Notes: generated from the letters alone by a model not told the origin. A stretch of 64,000 nt of DNA from Pseudooceanicola marinus (GCF_002786295.1 NZ_PGTC01000024.1:62001-126000); one strand, 5' to 3'; positions 1 through 9,473 are shown, counted from the first letter of the stretch. Numbers and translations: made by a program.

Positions 1-1675
1 AGAGCGTGTCGCGGTCCACCTGGATGCCGTGCATCTCCATCGTCGCCAGAACCGGCGACAGGGGGCGTTCCAGCGTCTCGTAGACGGTCGTCACCTGTTC
101 GCGGTGCAGGCGCGGCTTCAGGGTCTGCCACAGGCGCAGGGTGATGTCGGCGTCCTCGGCGGCATAGCGCGTGGCCTTGTCGATCGGCACCCGGTCGAAG
201 GTGATCTGGCTTTTGCCTGTGCCGATGATCTCCTTGATCGGGATGGGCGTGTGGCCGAGGTAGCGGTCCGACAGGGCATCCATGCCGTGACCATGCAGAC
301 CCGCGTGCAGCGCGTAGGAGATCAGCATCGTGTCGTCGAAGGGCGCGACGCGGATCCCGTAGCGGCGCAGGATCTTGGCGTCGTATTTCATGTTCTGACC
401 GATCTTGAGGATGCTGTCATCCTCCAGCACCGGCTTCAGCAGATCGAGCGCCTCGGCCAGGGGCATCTGCCCCGGCGCTAGATCGTCGTTGCCGAACAGC
501 CCGCCCGACTCGCCCTCGGCCTTGTGGGCCAGGGGGATGTAGCAGGCGGTGCCGGCATCGACACACAGGCAGATGCCCACCAGGTCCACCACCATCTCGT
601 CGAGGCCCGTGGTCTCCGTGTCCACGGCCACGTAGCCGCGTTCGCGGATGCGGTCGATCCAGCCCGCCAGCGCCTCGGCATCGGTGACGGTCTCATACTT
701 GTCCGGGTCGATGGGCGGCGCGTCGGGGGCGGCTTCCTCGGGGGCTTCGGCACCCGGCTGGGGCGTGTCGTCGATTTCCGGCGCCTCTGCGCCCAGGCGG
801 TCGGCGATCCTCTTGGTCAGGCTGCGGAATTCCATCTTGGCGAGGAAGGGCAGCAGGACATCGGGGTCGGGGTCCTTCACCTCCAGGTCATCCAGGGTGA
901 AGTCGAGAGGCGTGTTGCAGTCCAGCGTGACCAGCTTCTTCGACAGTTCGATCTGCTCGCGCTTCTCGATCAGGGTCTGGCGGCGCTTGGGCTGCTTGAT
1001 CTCCTCGGCGCGGTCCAGCAGCGTTTCCAGATCCCCGAATTCATTGATCAGCAGGGCGGCGGTCTTGATGCCGATGCCGGGGGCGCCGGGCACGTTGTCC
1101 ACCGAATCGCCCGCCAGGGCCTGCACGTCGACCACGCGGTCGGGGCCGACACCGAACTTCGCCTCGACGCCCTCGACGCCAATGCGGATGTTCTTCATCG
1201 CGTCCAGCATCTCGACCCCGTCGCCGACCAGCTGCATCAGGTCCTTGTCCGAGGAGATGATGGTGACACGCCCCCCCGCCTCGCGCGCCTGGCACGACAG
1301 GGTGGCGATGATGTCGTCGGCCTCATAGCCCTCGATCTCCTCGCAGGCGATGTTGAAGGCCTTCGTCGCCTCGCGGGTCAGCGGCATCTGCGGGCGCAGA
1401 TCCTCAGGCATCGCCTCTCGGTTGGCCTTGTAGAGGTCGTAGAGGTCGTTGCGGAAGGTGTGGCTGCCCTTGTCGAAGATCACGGCGACATGGGTCGGCG
1501 CGTCGGGGCCGGTGTTCCCCTCCACGTAGCGGTGCAGCATGTTGCAGAAGCCCGAGACCGCCCCGATCGGCGCCCCGTCGGATTTCCGGGTGAGCGGCGG
1601 CAGCGCGTGGTAGGCGCGGAAGATGAAGGCCGATCCGTCGATCAGGTGAAGGTGGCAGCCCTTGCCGAAACTCAT
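1..1675 (-). CDS. polA: DNA polymerase I, 5' part of gene (3' end outside window)
   Basis: Replication and repair polymerase that removes RNA primers and fills gaps. Reading leftward from the ATG at 1675, the first ~290 residues form the 5' nuclease (flap) domain, with LIDGSAFIFRAYHALPP near the start and a helix-hairpin-helix stretch (GVPGAPGIGIKTA-like). A low-complexity Glu/Ala/Pro linker follows, then the 3'-5' exonuclease domain with VAVDTETTGL near residue 350. The D-x-E pair is present, so proofreading looks intact, unlike the degenerate exonuclease of Taq-type enzymes. The window edge cuts at about residue 558, where the polymerase domain begins, so polymerase motifs cannot be checked. 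The family is usually ~930 residues. No other start fits better. Confidence 0.95.
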   Translation of the reverse strand, partial: MSFGKGCHLHLIDGSAFIFRAYHALPPLTRKSDGAPIGAVSGFCNMLHRYVEGNTGPDAPTHVAVIFDKGSHTFRNDLYDLYKANREAMPEDLRPQMPLTREATKAFNIACEEIEGYEADDIIATLSCQAREAGGRVTIISSDKDLMQLVGDGVEMLDAMKNIRIGVEGVEAKFGVGPDRVVDVQALAGDSVDNVPGAPGIGIKTAALLINEFGDLETLLDRAEEIKQPKRRQTLIEKREQIELSKKLVTLDCNTPLDFTLDDLEVKDPDPDVLLPFLAKMEFRSLTKRIADRLGAEAPEIDDTPQPGAEAPEEAAPDAPPIDPDKYETVTDAEALAGWIDRIRERGYVAVDTETTGLDEMVVDLVGICLCVDAGTACYIPLAHKAEGESGGLFGNDDLAPGQMPLAEALDLLKPVLEDDSILKIGQNMKYDAKILRRYGIRVAPFDDTMLISYALHAGLHGHGMDALSDRYLGHTPIPIKEIIGTGKSQITFDRVPIDKATRYAAEDADITLRLWQTLKPRLHREQVTTVYETLERPLSPVLATMEMHGIQVDRDTL

Positions 1676-1921
1676 GATGAAACCCCTGTGCTCGTCTGGG
1701 GGTCAGATGTGCCATGAAGCGGGGGCGGGGGGAAGAGCGGAGGACAGGCGCGCGCCGAGCGGGGGCTTTGCCCCGCTTGAGCCTGCGGCAACTCCCCCCC
1801 GGGATACTCTCGGCAAAGAGAAGACAGCGGCGCGGCAGGCTGGCCCGGGCCAGCGCGCAGGGGCCATCATCCGGGACGCCCTGTCGGGCGCCGGGCGGCA
1901 TGGCCGGTCTGTCGAGGTGGA
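1676..1921. other. Non-coding gap between polA and the zinc-finger gene
   Basis: No credible gene is visible. The central part (about 1756-1825) is one copy of the two-hairpin intergenic repeat listed separately. The stretch 1830-1900 is GC-rich and without a recognisable site. A promoter for polA (leftward) should lie in the part nearest 1676, but I cannot point to convincing -35/-10 boxes. Confidence 0.5.
1756..1825 (+). repeat. Two-hairpin intergenic repeat, copy 1
   Basis: Contains the stem AGCGGGG (758-764 of the 1,000-1,999 block, i.e. 1758-1764) pairing with CCCCGCT (1771-1777), then a short variable segment, then a C-run leading into CCCGGGATACT. The same order (GGGGGC-type hairpin, variable hairpin, C-run plus GRGTATTT or GGATATTT) occurs at 11549-11629 (reverse), 34941-35010, 39027-39090 and 57645-57713. 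It lies between same-strand genes and could act as a terminator, but its tail has no clean U-run. Confidence 0.7.
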
Positions 1922-2113
1922 TCAGGCGGCGGAGCCGGTGTCGGCGGGGCCGCCTTTCAGGATGTATTTCGCGTCGCAGTAGCCACATTCGATGAAGCCG
2001 GTCTCTTCGGGAATGTGCAGCCAGACGCGCGGATGGCCCAGGGCGCCTTCGCCGCCGTCGCAGGCGATCTTGGCGGTTTCCACGATCTTGGTTTCCGGGG
2101 CTTCGAACGACAT
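1922..2113 (-). CDS. Zinc-finger (zf-CHCC, NDUFS6-like) small protein
   Basis: A 63-residue protein with a C-x(8-9)-H ... C-x2-C pattern: IACDGGEGALGHPRV in the middle and IECGYCDAKY near the C-terminus. This is the layout of the zf-CHCC family, whose mitochondrial relative is complex I accessory subunit NDUFS6. Alphaproteobacterial members are small stand-alone proteins, and a role in complex I assembly or stability is likely but not shown here. The ATG at 2113 has a good Shine-Dalgarno sequence (GAGGAA, 6 nt upstream). It ends 246 bp before polA on the same strand. Confidence 0.85.
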   Translation of the reverse strand: MSFEAPETKIVETAKIACDGGEGALGHPRVWLHIPEETGFIECGYCDAKYILKGGPADTGSAA

Positions 2114-2215
2114 GGGGTTCCTCGCGACTGCGTTTGCCTGAAGGGGAAATAGCGTGAAAGGGCGGGCGCGCGCAAGGCGCGCCGCGCCGCAGCCATCACG
2201 CGCCGTCGGCGGCGA

Positions 2216-2596
2216 TCAGATCGCCGCGTCCAGCATCCGGCCCAGCGGGCGGCCACCCAGGACGTGCATGTGGAAATGCGGCACCTCCTGCACGCCATGC
2301 TCGCCCGCGTTGGAGATGAAACGGCAGCCCGCGCCGCTGGCGGCGTCGATGCCGGCCTCGGCCACGACCTTGGCCAGGACTCGGTGGAAATCGACGATCT
2401 CGGCCTCCGACGCGCGGGCGGCGAAATCGTCATAGGTCACGTAGGCGCCCTTGGGGATCACCAGCACATGCACCGGCGCCTGGGGGCGGATGTCCTCGAA
2501 GGCGAGGGTATGGTCGGTCTCGACCACGGTCTTGTTGGGGATCTCGCCGCGCAGGATCTTGGCGAAGATGTTCTGGTCATCATAGGCATAGGCCAT
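2216..2596 (-). CDS. HIT-family (HinT-like) nucleotide hydrolase
   Basis: A 126-residue protein of standard HinT length. The histidine triad is visible as VPHFHMHVLGGRPLG near the C-terminus. The N-terminal part (IFAKILRGEIPNKTV) and ENxxxAFEDIRPQAPVHVLV-like strand order match the PKCI/HinT group, which hydrolyses adenosine phosphoramidates and aminoacyl-AMP by-products. I chose the ATG at 2596, with AAAAGGG just upstream, because the family starts there; an in-frame upstream extension is unlikely. It lies 25 bp downstream of the glycosyltransferase gene on the same strand, so the two may be co-transcribed. Confidence 0.93.
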   Translation of the reverse strand: MAYAYDDQNIFAKILRGEIPNKTVVETDHTLAFEDIRPQAPVHVLVIPKGAYVTYDDFAARASEAEIVDFHRVLAKVVAEAGIDAASGAGCRFISNAGEHGVQEVPHFHMHVLGGRPLGRMLDAAI

Positions 2597-2621
2597 GGGC
2601 ACACCCTTTTCGGTCTGTCGG

Positions 2622-4199
2622 TCAGTCGGTGAAGAGATGGGGCAGAGAGAGGATCTTCTCCGCCGTCGCCGCATCTACGGAGAGGAAATCGGCCAGGGCC
2701 ACGGCGTTCTGGGCCGGGGTCTGGCCTTCGCGGATACGGCCAAGATGTTCGAAATCACTGTCCCGTATGCGGTCGCTTTCATAGGCGATGTCGTGGCGGA
2801 TCGTCGGCAGCAGCCGTTCCAGCGTGTCCCGCGCGGTCTGTTCGCCCGCCAGGCCGACGCGCTTGGCATGGCCCACGAGATAATCGTCGGTGAAATCGCA
2901 TTCGATTTCCAGCAGCCGGGTGCGGGACCGGTCGCCGCAGAAATCCTGCATCAGGTCGAGGCCCGACGGATCCATGCAGACGATCATCCGATCCGTCTGG
3001 TGGTAATCGAACAGCATCCGCATCAGCGCGCGCCGGTGGCGGGTGCGTTTCTCCAGCGTCGACTGGATTCCACCCAAGTCCGGCAGGGGCGTCGTCGCCT
3101 CGTGGAAGAGATACTCGATGGCATGAATGCCGGTCTCCTCGACGATCCGTTCCACCAGCCGCTTGGCCACGTGCCATTTCTTGCAGATCACGATCATCAG
3201 CTCGCGTTCGCGCCCCAGCGAGCTTTCGGTTTCCCAGAACCGTGTGGCGAAACGACGCCCGATGCGGCCCCGCCCGGTCAGGAACTTGTAAAGCGACCGC
3301 CCCTCGTTGGAGATCTGGAAGTCGACCCCGCGGGCCGCATAGAGTTGCCCGAGGCGGCGTTTGACCTCATGCGCCTCCGGCGAGAGTTTCCGTGCAAAGA
3401 GGAAATCCTGCGCCAGAAGCAGGTCGTAGTGGTCGTTGTAGAAGGTCACCGGCATGCCGTAGTCGGTGAACATCAGGAAGGTCAGGGTGCGCGAGCGGAT
3501 CTCCTTCGCCGGCACCAGATGACGCACCAGGGTCTGGAAGAAGGTCTCATCCGGGATCCAGGTGGTGCGGAAGAATCGCATCACGTCGCGGCGCGTCTTG
3601 GTGAAGTCCAGGATCGCCTCGATCGTGCGCCGACGCAGGCACCACCACTGCGAGCCGATCATGATTTGCAGATCCTCCGGAATCTCGCGCGTCAGGCCCA
3701 GCTTCTTCTGCCATTCCAGCGACTTGTAGAACCAGAACTTGTGCTTCCGCTCATTCAGGTAGTGGCGGTAGATCAGCCGCTCTTCCTTGATGCCGGTCTT
3801 GATCCAGCCCGAGGTGTGGAAGTCGAAGCTCTCGCAATAATCCACCTCCTCGCGGTCGAGGAAATCATGGGCGTATTCGGCGGTCTTGATCGCCATGCAG
3901 TCGCCCGAGAGCATGTAGAAATGGGTGGCGCGGGGGAAGGCGTCGATCGCGGCCTCAACCGCGTTCAGCGTGGCCTCCACCAGGGACCACTCCCCCCAGC
4001 CGCATTTGCACCGCTTGCGGGCGAAGGTGACGCGGGGGTTGTCCTTCAGCGCGGCGCGGATCTGGTCATAATCGGCGGGGTTGGCGCGGGCGTCGAAATG
4101 GATCGCCATGTAATCGCCCACGGCAGTGAGCCGGTTCGCCTGGTCAATGATCCCCTGAGGGTCCTTGTGACACAGCAATATGAACGCGATCGTCGCCAT
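2622..4199 (-). CDS. Core-2/I-branching (GT14-like) glycosyltransferase with DUF5928-type C-terminal half
   Basis: A 525-residue protein. The first ~290 residues look like a Branch/GT14 domain: IAFILLCHKDPQGI at the N-terminus, a conserved FYMLSGDCMAIKT block, and WWCLRRRTIEAIL. Members transfer beta-1,6-linked GlcNAc or xylose. The C-terminal ~230 residues (from about RGVDFQISNEGR) form a second domain seen with this enzyme in Rhodobacterales (DUF5928, from memory). Its VICKKWHVAKRLVERI and HEATTPLPD segments are nucleotide/sulfate-transferase-like in flavour, but I cannot assign a reaction. It faces a sulfotransferase gene across 172 bp, which suggests joint surface-glycan synthesis and sulfation (inference). 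Confidence 0.75.
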   Translation of the reverse strand: MATIAFILLCHKDPQGIIDQANRLTAVGDYMAIHFDARANPADYDQIRAALKDNPRVTFARKRCKCGWGEWSLVEATLNAVEAAIDAFPRATHFYMLSGDCMAIKTAEYAHDFLDREEVDYCESFDFHTSGWIKTGIKEERLIYRHYLNERKHKFWFYKSLEWQKKLGLTREIPEDLQIMIGSQWWCLRRRTIEAILDFTKTRRDVMRFFRTTWIPDETFFQTLVRHLVPAKEIRSRTLTFLMFTDYGMPVTFYNDHYDLLLAQDFLFARKLSPEAHEVKRRLGQLYAARGVDFQISNEGRSLYKFLTGRGRIGRRFATRFWETESSLGRERELMIVICKKWHVAKRLVERIVEETGIHAIEYLFHEATTPLPDLGGIQSTLEKRTRHRRALMRMLFDYHQTDRMIVCMDPSGLDLMQDFCGDRSRTRLLEIECDFTDDYLVGHAKRVGLAGEQTARDTLERLLPTIRHDIAYESDRIRDSDFEHLGRIREGQTPAQNAVALADFLSVDAATAEKILSLPHLFTD

Positions 4200-4371
4200 A
4201 TGCGTCAGCGCAGCCCTTCAGCATCCGGAGGTTTGCCCAGTGATACGCGTCAAGGCGGATTGATAAAACAGGGTTTCTTTGCTTTTTTAAGCCAGACACG
4301 CGCCGGGTTTGGGGACAGGCGCCAAAAACAGGCGCCAGGGCAGACGAGCGCAATGCAAAGGGACAGGCATA
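4200..4371. promoter_or_regulatory. Divergent promoter region, glycosyltransferase / sulfotransferase
   Basis: A 172-bp gap between divergent starts. It holds a locally AT-rich segment (4255-4290, TTGATAAAACAGGG... TTTCTTTGCTTTTTT) that stands out from the GC-rich surroundings and probably contains one or both promoters. Exact boxes are not clear. Confidence 0.4.
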
Positions 4372-5190
4372 ATGGGGTTTCCAGGCACCTGGATGACGGA
4401 AAGCGAGAGCGTGGTCTATCGCGTGGTGCCGAAATGCGCCTGCTCCACCATCGGACAGATCATGTTCTACTCGGACCATGGCCGGTTCTTCGACGGTGAC
4501 ATCCACGATTCGACCGACGGGCTGCACAAGTGGTCGCAGGACCATAGCCAGCCCCTGATCGAGGCGAACGTGCAGGGGCACAAATCCTATGCCTTCACCT
4601 GCGTGCGCAATCCCTACACCCGCATCCTGTCGTCCTTCTTCGACAAGATCTGCGGCATCCAGCGCAACGGGCGCCGCTATCGCGGCAATCTGGTGCCGCT
4701 GCTGATCCAGAAATACGGGATCGAGGTCGGCGGCGAGGACGGCCAGGACGACTTCGACCAGATCGCCAGCTTCCGCCGCTTCCTGCTGTTTGCCCGCGAC
4801 ACCATCCGCTGGCGCCGCCCGATGGAACCCGACATCCACTGGTCCGCCATGGCGGGGCATGTGTCGACCTTCATCGTCAACGGCGGGCGCTACGACAAGA
4901 TATTCTGGACGGAACAGTTCAACGACGGGATGCAGCAGGTGCTGGACGCCATCGAGACGCCCCATGCGGTGGACCTGGGCCAGATCCCGCGTTTCAACGA
5001 AAGCGAGGGCCACGGGCCGAAGCGGGCGCATCCGGTCGAGGATTACTTCGACGACCTGTCGATGCATCTGGTCTACGAGATCTACAAGCGCGACTTCGAC
5101 CTGTTCAAATACGATGTCGCCAACCCGGCCAACAAGATGCCCGTGGGGGAGATCGACCTGGACGAGGTGCACGCCAAGCTGGGCGAGTGA
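4372..5190 (+). CDS. Sulfotransferase family 2-like protein
   Basis: A 272-residue protein. The N-terminal VVYRVVPKCACSTIGQIMFY corresponds to the 5'-phosphosulfate-binding loop of PAPS-dependent carbohydrate sulfotransferases (P-K-x-x-C/G-S/T-T). FTCVRNPYTRILSSFFDK corresponds to the 3'-phosphate-binding segment (R-N/D-P-x-x-R-x-x-S). The ATG at 4372 has AAAGGGA about 8 nt upstream and gives the family's N-terminus; a further 21 in-frame codons upstream are ignored. It is transcribed away from the GT14-like gene. Likely role: sulfation of an extracellular polysaccharide or glycan. Confidence 0.82.
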   Translation: MGFPGTWMTESESVVYRVVPKCACSTIGQIMFYSDHGRFFDGDIHDSTDGLHKWSQDHSQPLIEANVQGHKSYAFTCVRNPYTRILSSFFDKICGIQRNGRRYRGNLVPLLIQKYGIEVGGEDGQDDFDQIASFRRFLLFARDTIRWRRPMEPDIHWSAMAGHVSTFIVNGGRYDKIFWTEQFNDGMQQVLDAIETPHAVDLGQIPRFNESEGHGPKRAHPVEDYFDDLSMHLVYEIYKRDFDLFKYDVANPANKMPVGEIDLDEVHAKLGE

Positions 5191-5790
5191 TCACACCCCG
5201 AGGTAGCCGCGCGCCGCGCGTTCCAGCCGGGGCAGGATCGCGTCCACGTCCCGCTCTCCTGCCAGGCAGGCCGCATCGGCCATGGCATTTGTCATCGCGG
5301 CCAGGTCGCGCGCGGCCAGCTCGGGCTCGGGCACGTCATGGGCACGCAGCACGGCGATGACCATCGCTGCGATTTCGGCCTTCAGGGCCTGAGTCTCGGC
5401 ATCCAGCGGCAGGTGACGCTCTGCCTCCTCGATGGCAGCGGCGCGGGCCGGGTCGGCGCGGTGGTGCTCCAGCGAGGCCGCCAGCAGCAAGTGGATCGCA
5501 CGGGTGATGTGCTGGCCCTCGCAGGCGCGCGCGGCGCGGCGCAGGTCTTCCAGCATCTCGGCGCGCATGGCACGAACCAGTTCAGCCAAGATGGCCTCCT
5601 TGCCGGGATAGTACTGGTAGAGCGAGCCGATGGAGACCCCCGCCAGCTCTGCCACCGCATTGGTGCTGACCGCCGCCACCCCGCCGCGCTGCAAAATACG
5701 AGCCGCCGCCTCCTGCACCGCCTCGCAGGTCGCCCGCGCCCGCGCCTGTCGCGGAGATTTCCTAAGCTTGACAGGGGGGTCTCTAGTCAT
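5191..5790 (-). CDS. TetR family transcriptional regulator
   Basis: A 199-residue protein with the N-terminal TetR helix-turn-helix (GVAAVSTNAVAELAGVSIG followed by SLYQYYPGKEAILAEL, residues ~30-65) and an all-alpha C-terminal ligand domain. The ATG at 5790 was chosen because it precedes the basic N-terminal arm; the open frame continues further upstream but would run through the promoter of the divergent genes. It probably represses itself and the darcynin-like/SDR pair to its right. It converges on the sulfotransferase gene with no gap. Confidence 0.92.
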   Translation of the reverse strand: MTRDPPVKLRKSPRQARARATCEAVQEAAARILQRGGVAAVSTNAVAELAGVSIGSLYQYYPGKEAILAELVRAMRAEMLEDLRRAARACEGQHITRAIHLLLAASLEHHRADPARAAAIEEAERHLPLDAETQALKAEIAAMVIAVLRAHDVPEPELAARDLAAMTNAMADAACLAGERDVDAILPRLERAARGYLGV

Positions 5791-5874
5791 CTGCGGGGCA
5801 CCTCGGTATGCGAGTATGAAACATGAGCCTTTGCTCGGATTCTGCATGTGTCCGCTTTTCCTGCAAGGTGCCCC
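5791..5874. promoter_or_regulatory. Divergent promoter/operator, tetR and darcynin-SDR pair
   Basis: An 84-bp divergent gap. It contains GTATGCGAGTATGAAACATG followed by GAGCCTTTGCTCGG; GAGC...GCTC forms a short inverted repeat near 5825-5838. TetR proteins usually bind such palindromes in the gap they share with their target, but this one is short and the assignment is tentative. Confidence 0.35.
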
Positions 5875-6186
5875 ATGACCCAAACCTACTTCCTGCTTCT
5901 CACCGCCCTGCCCGCCTTCCTGCAGATTCCCCGCGCCGAGCGCGATACCCGCGCCGCCGAGGCGCTGGCGCAGGCCGGCCTGTCGCAGATGCGCTTCTTC
6001 GATGCCGAGGCCTTTTCGGCGCAATGCTCGGATATTGCCATGGTCGAAGGGATGTCCCCGACGGCCTTCCACCGCGCCATGGAGGTGCTGCGGGACGGTC
6101 CGGTCTTCAGCACCCCCTGGTTCAGGCTCGAGGCGGTGATCCCGACGCTCGAGAACGGCCACCACATGATGCGGGAGGGCGCGTGA
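5875..6186 (+). CDS. Darcynin-family protein
   Basis: A 103-residue protein. The pattern TYFLLLTALPAFLQIPRAER, then MRFFDAEAFSAQCSDIAM and a C-terminal FSTPWFRLEAVIPTLENGH, matches my memory of the darcynin family, small alpha/beta-barrel proteins of unknown function related to ferredoxin-like monooxygenases. The ATG at 5875 directly follows a CAAGGTG Shine-Dalgarno. The stop overlaps the ATG of the next gene by one base (TGATG), so translation is probably coupled with the SDR oxidoreductase. The pair may form a small detoxification or aromatic-compound operon under the adjacent TetR. Confidence 0.65.
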   Translation: MTQTYFLLLTALPAFLQIPRAERDTRAAEALAQAGLSQMRFFDAEAFSAQCSDIAMVEGMSPTAFHRAMEVLRDGPVFSTPWFRLEAVIPTLENGHHMMREGA

Positions 6187-6893
6187 TGGCCCGGACCGTG
6201 CTTGTCACAGGTGCCACGCGGGGCGTCGGCCGGGCGCTGGCGCTGCAACTGCAATCGACGGGCTGCCAGGTGATCTCGGTGGCGCGGTCTCTCGACGCCC
6301 TGCCCGAGGGCGTCGAAGGGCTGGCGCTGGATCTCGCCGCCCCCGATGCCGCCACGCGCATCGCAAGCTGGGTGCGCGCCGAGCATCCGCGCTGCGCCGG
6401 GTTGATCAACAATGCCGCCATCATGGTGCATGCACTGCTGACCGAGGACCCGCAGCCCGCCGAAGTGGCGCGCGAGATCGCCATCAACCTCGTGACGCCG
6501 ATGCAGCTTTCGGCGCAGCTGCTCCCGGTGATCGCGGCACAGGAGGGATTTGTCTGCAATATCACCTCGGGCCTCGCGCTGGCTCCGAAGCGAGATGCGG
6601 CGGTCTACTCGGCCTCGAAATCCGGACTGCGCGCCTTCAGCCGCGCGCTGCGCGACCAGGTGCGCCTGGCGGCGCTGCCGGTGCAGGTGCATGAAGCCCT
6701 GTTGCCGCTGGTCGACACCAGCCTTTCACAGGGGGCGCCCGAGGGGAAGATGCCGCCCGAGGAGGCGGCGCGGCAGATCCTTGCCGGCATCCGCAGCGGC
6801 GAGGACGAGATCGACGTGGGCAAGGTCCGGCTGCTGCGGCTGCTGCTCCGGCTCTCGCCGGCGCTGGCCTATGGGATCATCCGGCGGTCATGA
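6186..6893 (+). CDS. Short-chain dehydrogenase/reductase (DltE-like)
   Basis: A 235-residue classical SDR: TGATRGVGRALALQL nucleotide-binding motif at residues ~8-22, NNAA at ~76, catalytic Ser in NITSGLALAPK and YSASKSGLRAFS (YxxxK) at ~145. The arginine after the first beta strand region suggests NADP(H) preference. Substrate is unknown. It is co-transcribed with the darcynin-like gene and overlaps it by one base. Confidence 0.88.
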   Translation: MARTVLVTGATRGVGRALALQLQSTGCQVISVARSLDALPEGVEGLALDLAAPDAATRIASWVRAEHPRCAGLINNAAIMVHALLTEDPQPAEVAREIAINLVTPMQLSAQLLPVIAAQEGFVCNITSGLALAPKRDAAVYSASKSGLRAFSRALRDQVRLAALPVQVHEALLPLVDTSLSQGAPEGKMPPEEAARQILAGIRSGEDEIDVGKVRLLRLLLRLSPALAYGIIRRS

Positions 6894-6894
6894 G

Positions 6895-6926
6895 ATGCAA
6901 AAAGCCCCGCCGCAAGCGGCAGGGCA
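6895..6926 (-). terminator. Terminator downstream of ccrM
   Basis: On the minus strand, GCCC-T-GCCGC / GCGGC-G-GGGC (6904-6913 with 6916-6925, one mismatch, AA loop) is followed by TTTTTGCAT. It lies between the convergent SDR and ccrM genes and could serve both. The TTTTGCAT tail recurs in the terminators at 8880-8915 and 35157-35186. Confidence 0.8.
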
Positions 6927-6989
6927 AGGTGGTGGCGCCGCGTCCCCCAGGATGCGGCGCCGGCGGCTATCGGTTGCAGGCCCCGGGCC

Positions 6990-8190
<1,201 letters not shown>

Positions 8191-8817
8191 TTAGTTTTCG
8201 CCTCGACACAATATATTGCGCACAGGTGTGAAGGAACGTCTATGATGTGGGGTCACACCGAGATTTTGTAGTCCCGCCTGATGAACCTTCGTCGGGTAGC
8301 CCGCATTCGATTCCCAGCCGTAGCCGGGATACTGTTGCGCCAAATCCACCATGATCGCGTCGCGGGCGATCTTTGCCAGGATCGAGGCCGCGGCGATGGA
8401 CAGTGACTTGGCGTCCCCCTTCACCACCGCCGTCGCGGGCAGCGTCAGCGCCCTGGGCAGGCGGTTGCCGTCGACCAGCACGTGATCGGGCCGGACCGGC
8501 AGCCCGTCGATGGCGCGGCACATGGCCAGGTGGCTGGCCTGCAGGATGTTGATCTCGTCGATCTCCTCCACGCTGGCATGGGCCACGCAGACATGGGCGC
8601 TGTCGTGCAGTGCGGCCAGCAGGGCCTCGCGCCGCTTCGCCGACAGCTTCTTCGAATCGTTGATCCCCTCGGGGATGGCAGCCGGGTCAAGGATAACGGC
8701 AGCGGCGGTCACGGGGCCGGCCAGCGGGCCACGCCCGACCTCGTCCACGCCGGCCACCAGGCGCGCGCCACGGGCGAACAGGGCTTCTTCGAGCGAAAAA
8801 TCCGGTAGTGTCTTCAT
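8191..8817 (-). CDS. rnhB: Ribonuclease HII
   Basis: A 208-residue enzyme that removes ribonucleotides and RNA primers from DNA duplexes. [17 protein letters not shown] holds the first catalytic Asp and Glu. [12 protein letters not shown], the second Asp in [11 protein letters not shown], and [12 protein letters not shown] follow in family order, as does [16 protein letters not shown] chose ATG 8817 ([14 protein letters not shown]); an in-frame extension of 14 residues upstream lacks family support. It precedes ccrM on the same strand, a neighbourhood also common in Rhodobacterales. Confidence 0.96.
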   Translation of the reverse strand: MKTLPDFSLEEALFARGARLVAGVDEVGRGPLAGPVTAAAVILDPAAIPEGINDSKKLSAKRREALLAALHDSAHVCVAHASVEEIDEINILQASHLAMCRAIDGLPVRPDHVLVDGNRLPRALTLPATAVVKGDAKSLSIAAASILAKIARDAIMVDLAQQYPGYGWESNAGYPTKVHQAGLQNLGVTPHHRRSFTPVRNILCRGEN

Positions 8818-8879
8818 CCCCGCGTTTGAGCAGGCCCGCCCCCGCCTGGCAAGGGCCAAGCGGCGCGGGCGCGACCGGG

Positions 8880-8915
8880 ATGCAAAAGGCCCCGCCCGGG
8901 CGAACCGGACGGGGC
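8880..8915 (-). terminator. Terminator downstream of the secreted Gly/Asn/His protein
   Basis: Minus-strand stem GCCCCGtCCGG / CCGGgCGGGGC (8889-8899 with 8905-8915, one mismatch), loop about 5 nt, followed by CCTTTTGCAT. It sits 34 bp beyond the stop codon of the gene at 8949-9473. It shares the TTTTGCAT tail with two other terminators in the window. Confidence 0.85.
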
Positions 8916-8948
8916 AAGGTGCTGCTCTGGTTTATCGTCGGGTCGGGG

Positions 8949-9473
8949 TCAGGTCGTGACCCAGCCACGCTTCTGCATGCAAACCTTGCGGTAGATGACC
9001 TTCGGGCCCTGGACACCTTTCGGGATGTCGGTGCGCTGGCGGCAGGCCTGAGGCAGCTGTTGCGGACGCGAGGCGGTCTTCTGCGCGCAGGCGGCACGGT
9101 ATCCGATGGCGCGGTAGCCGTTCACCCAGGTGCGCACCTCGCAGCGCGATGCGATGGTCTTGCGTGCCGGACGGGGCCGGGGGTTGTGGTTCCAGCCTCC
9201 GTTGTTGTGGCCGCCGTTGTTCCAGCCACCGTTATGGCCGCCATTGTTCCAGCCGCCCCGATTCCAGTCCCGATCCTCATGCTTGCGATCATTGGCGCGG
9301 CTTTCGTTGGCGATGGCCGTGCCGATGATGGCAATGGCACCGATGCCAAGCAGCGCCTTGGCCAGGTCGTCATTGCCGGCGCTGGCGGGCGTCGCGGTGA
9401 TCGAGGTCGCGGCCACTGCGGCGGCGATGGTGGAAAGCACGGCCTTGCGGGTCATACGGAAGAAACGGGTCAT
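8949..9473 (-). CDS. Secreted hypothetical protein with Gly/Asn/His-rich segment
   Basis: A 174-residue protein of unknown function. Residues 1-32 are a clear Sec signal peptide (basic start, Ala/Ile-rich core, TPASAG cleavage site). A short hydrophobic segment (ALLGIGAIAIIGTAIA) follows, then a low-complexity stretch of about 30 residues built from GGWNNGGHN units (three to four imperfect repeats). The C-terminal ~70 residues contain four Cys (SRCEVRTW, AACAQ, QACRQ, KVCMQKR), probably two disulfides. The His/Asn-rich part could bind metal, which is a guess. RNA-like acidic residues are absent. The gene is monocistronic with its own terminator. Confidence 0.75.
   Translation of the reverse strand: MTRFFRMTRKAVLSTIAAAVAATSITATPASAGNDDLAKALLGIGAIAIIGTAIANESRANDRKHEDRDWNRGGWNNGGHNGGWNNGGHNNGGWNHNPRPRPARKTIASRCEVRTWVNGYRAIGYRAACAQKTASRPQQLPQACRQRTDIPKGVQGPKVIYRKVCMQKRGWVTT

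Noticed and set aside
2595-4499. Long plus-strand open frame over the glycosyltransferase gene
   Set aside because: Composition is that of an antisense frame; the minus-strand gene has clear domains.
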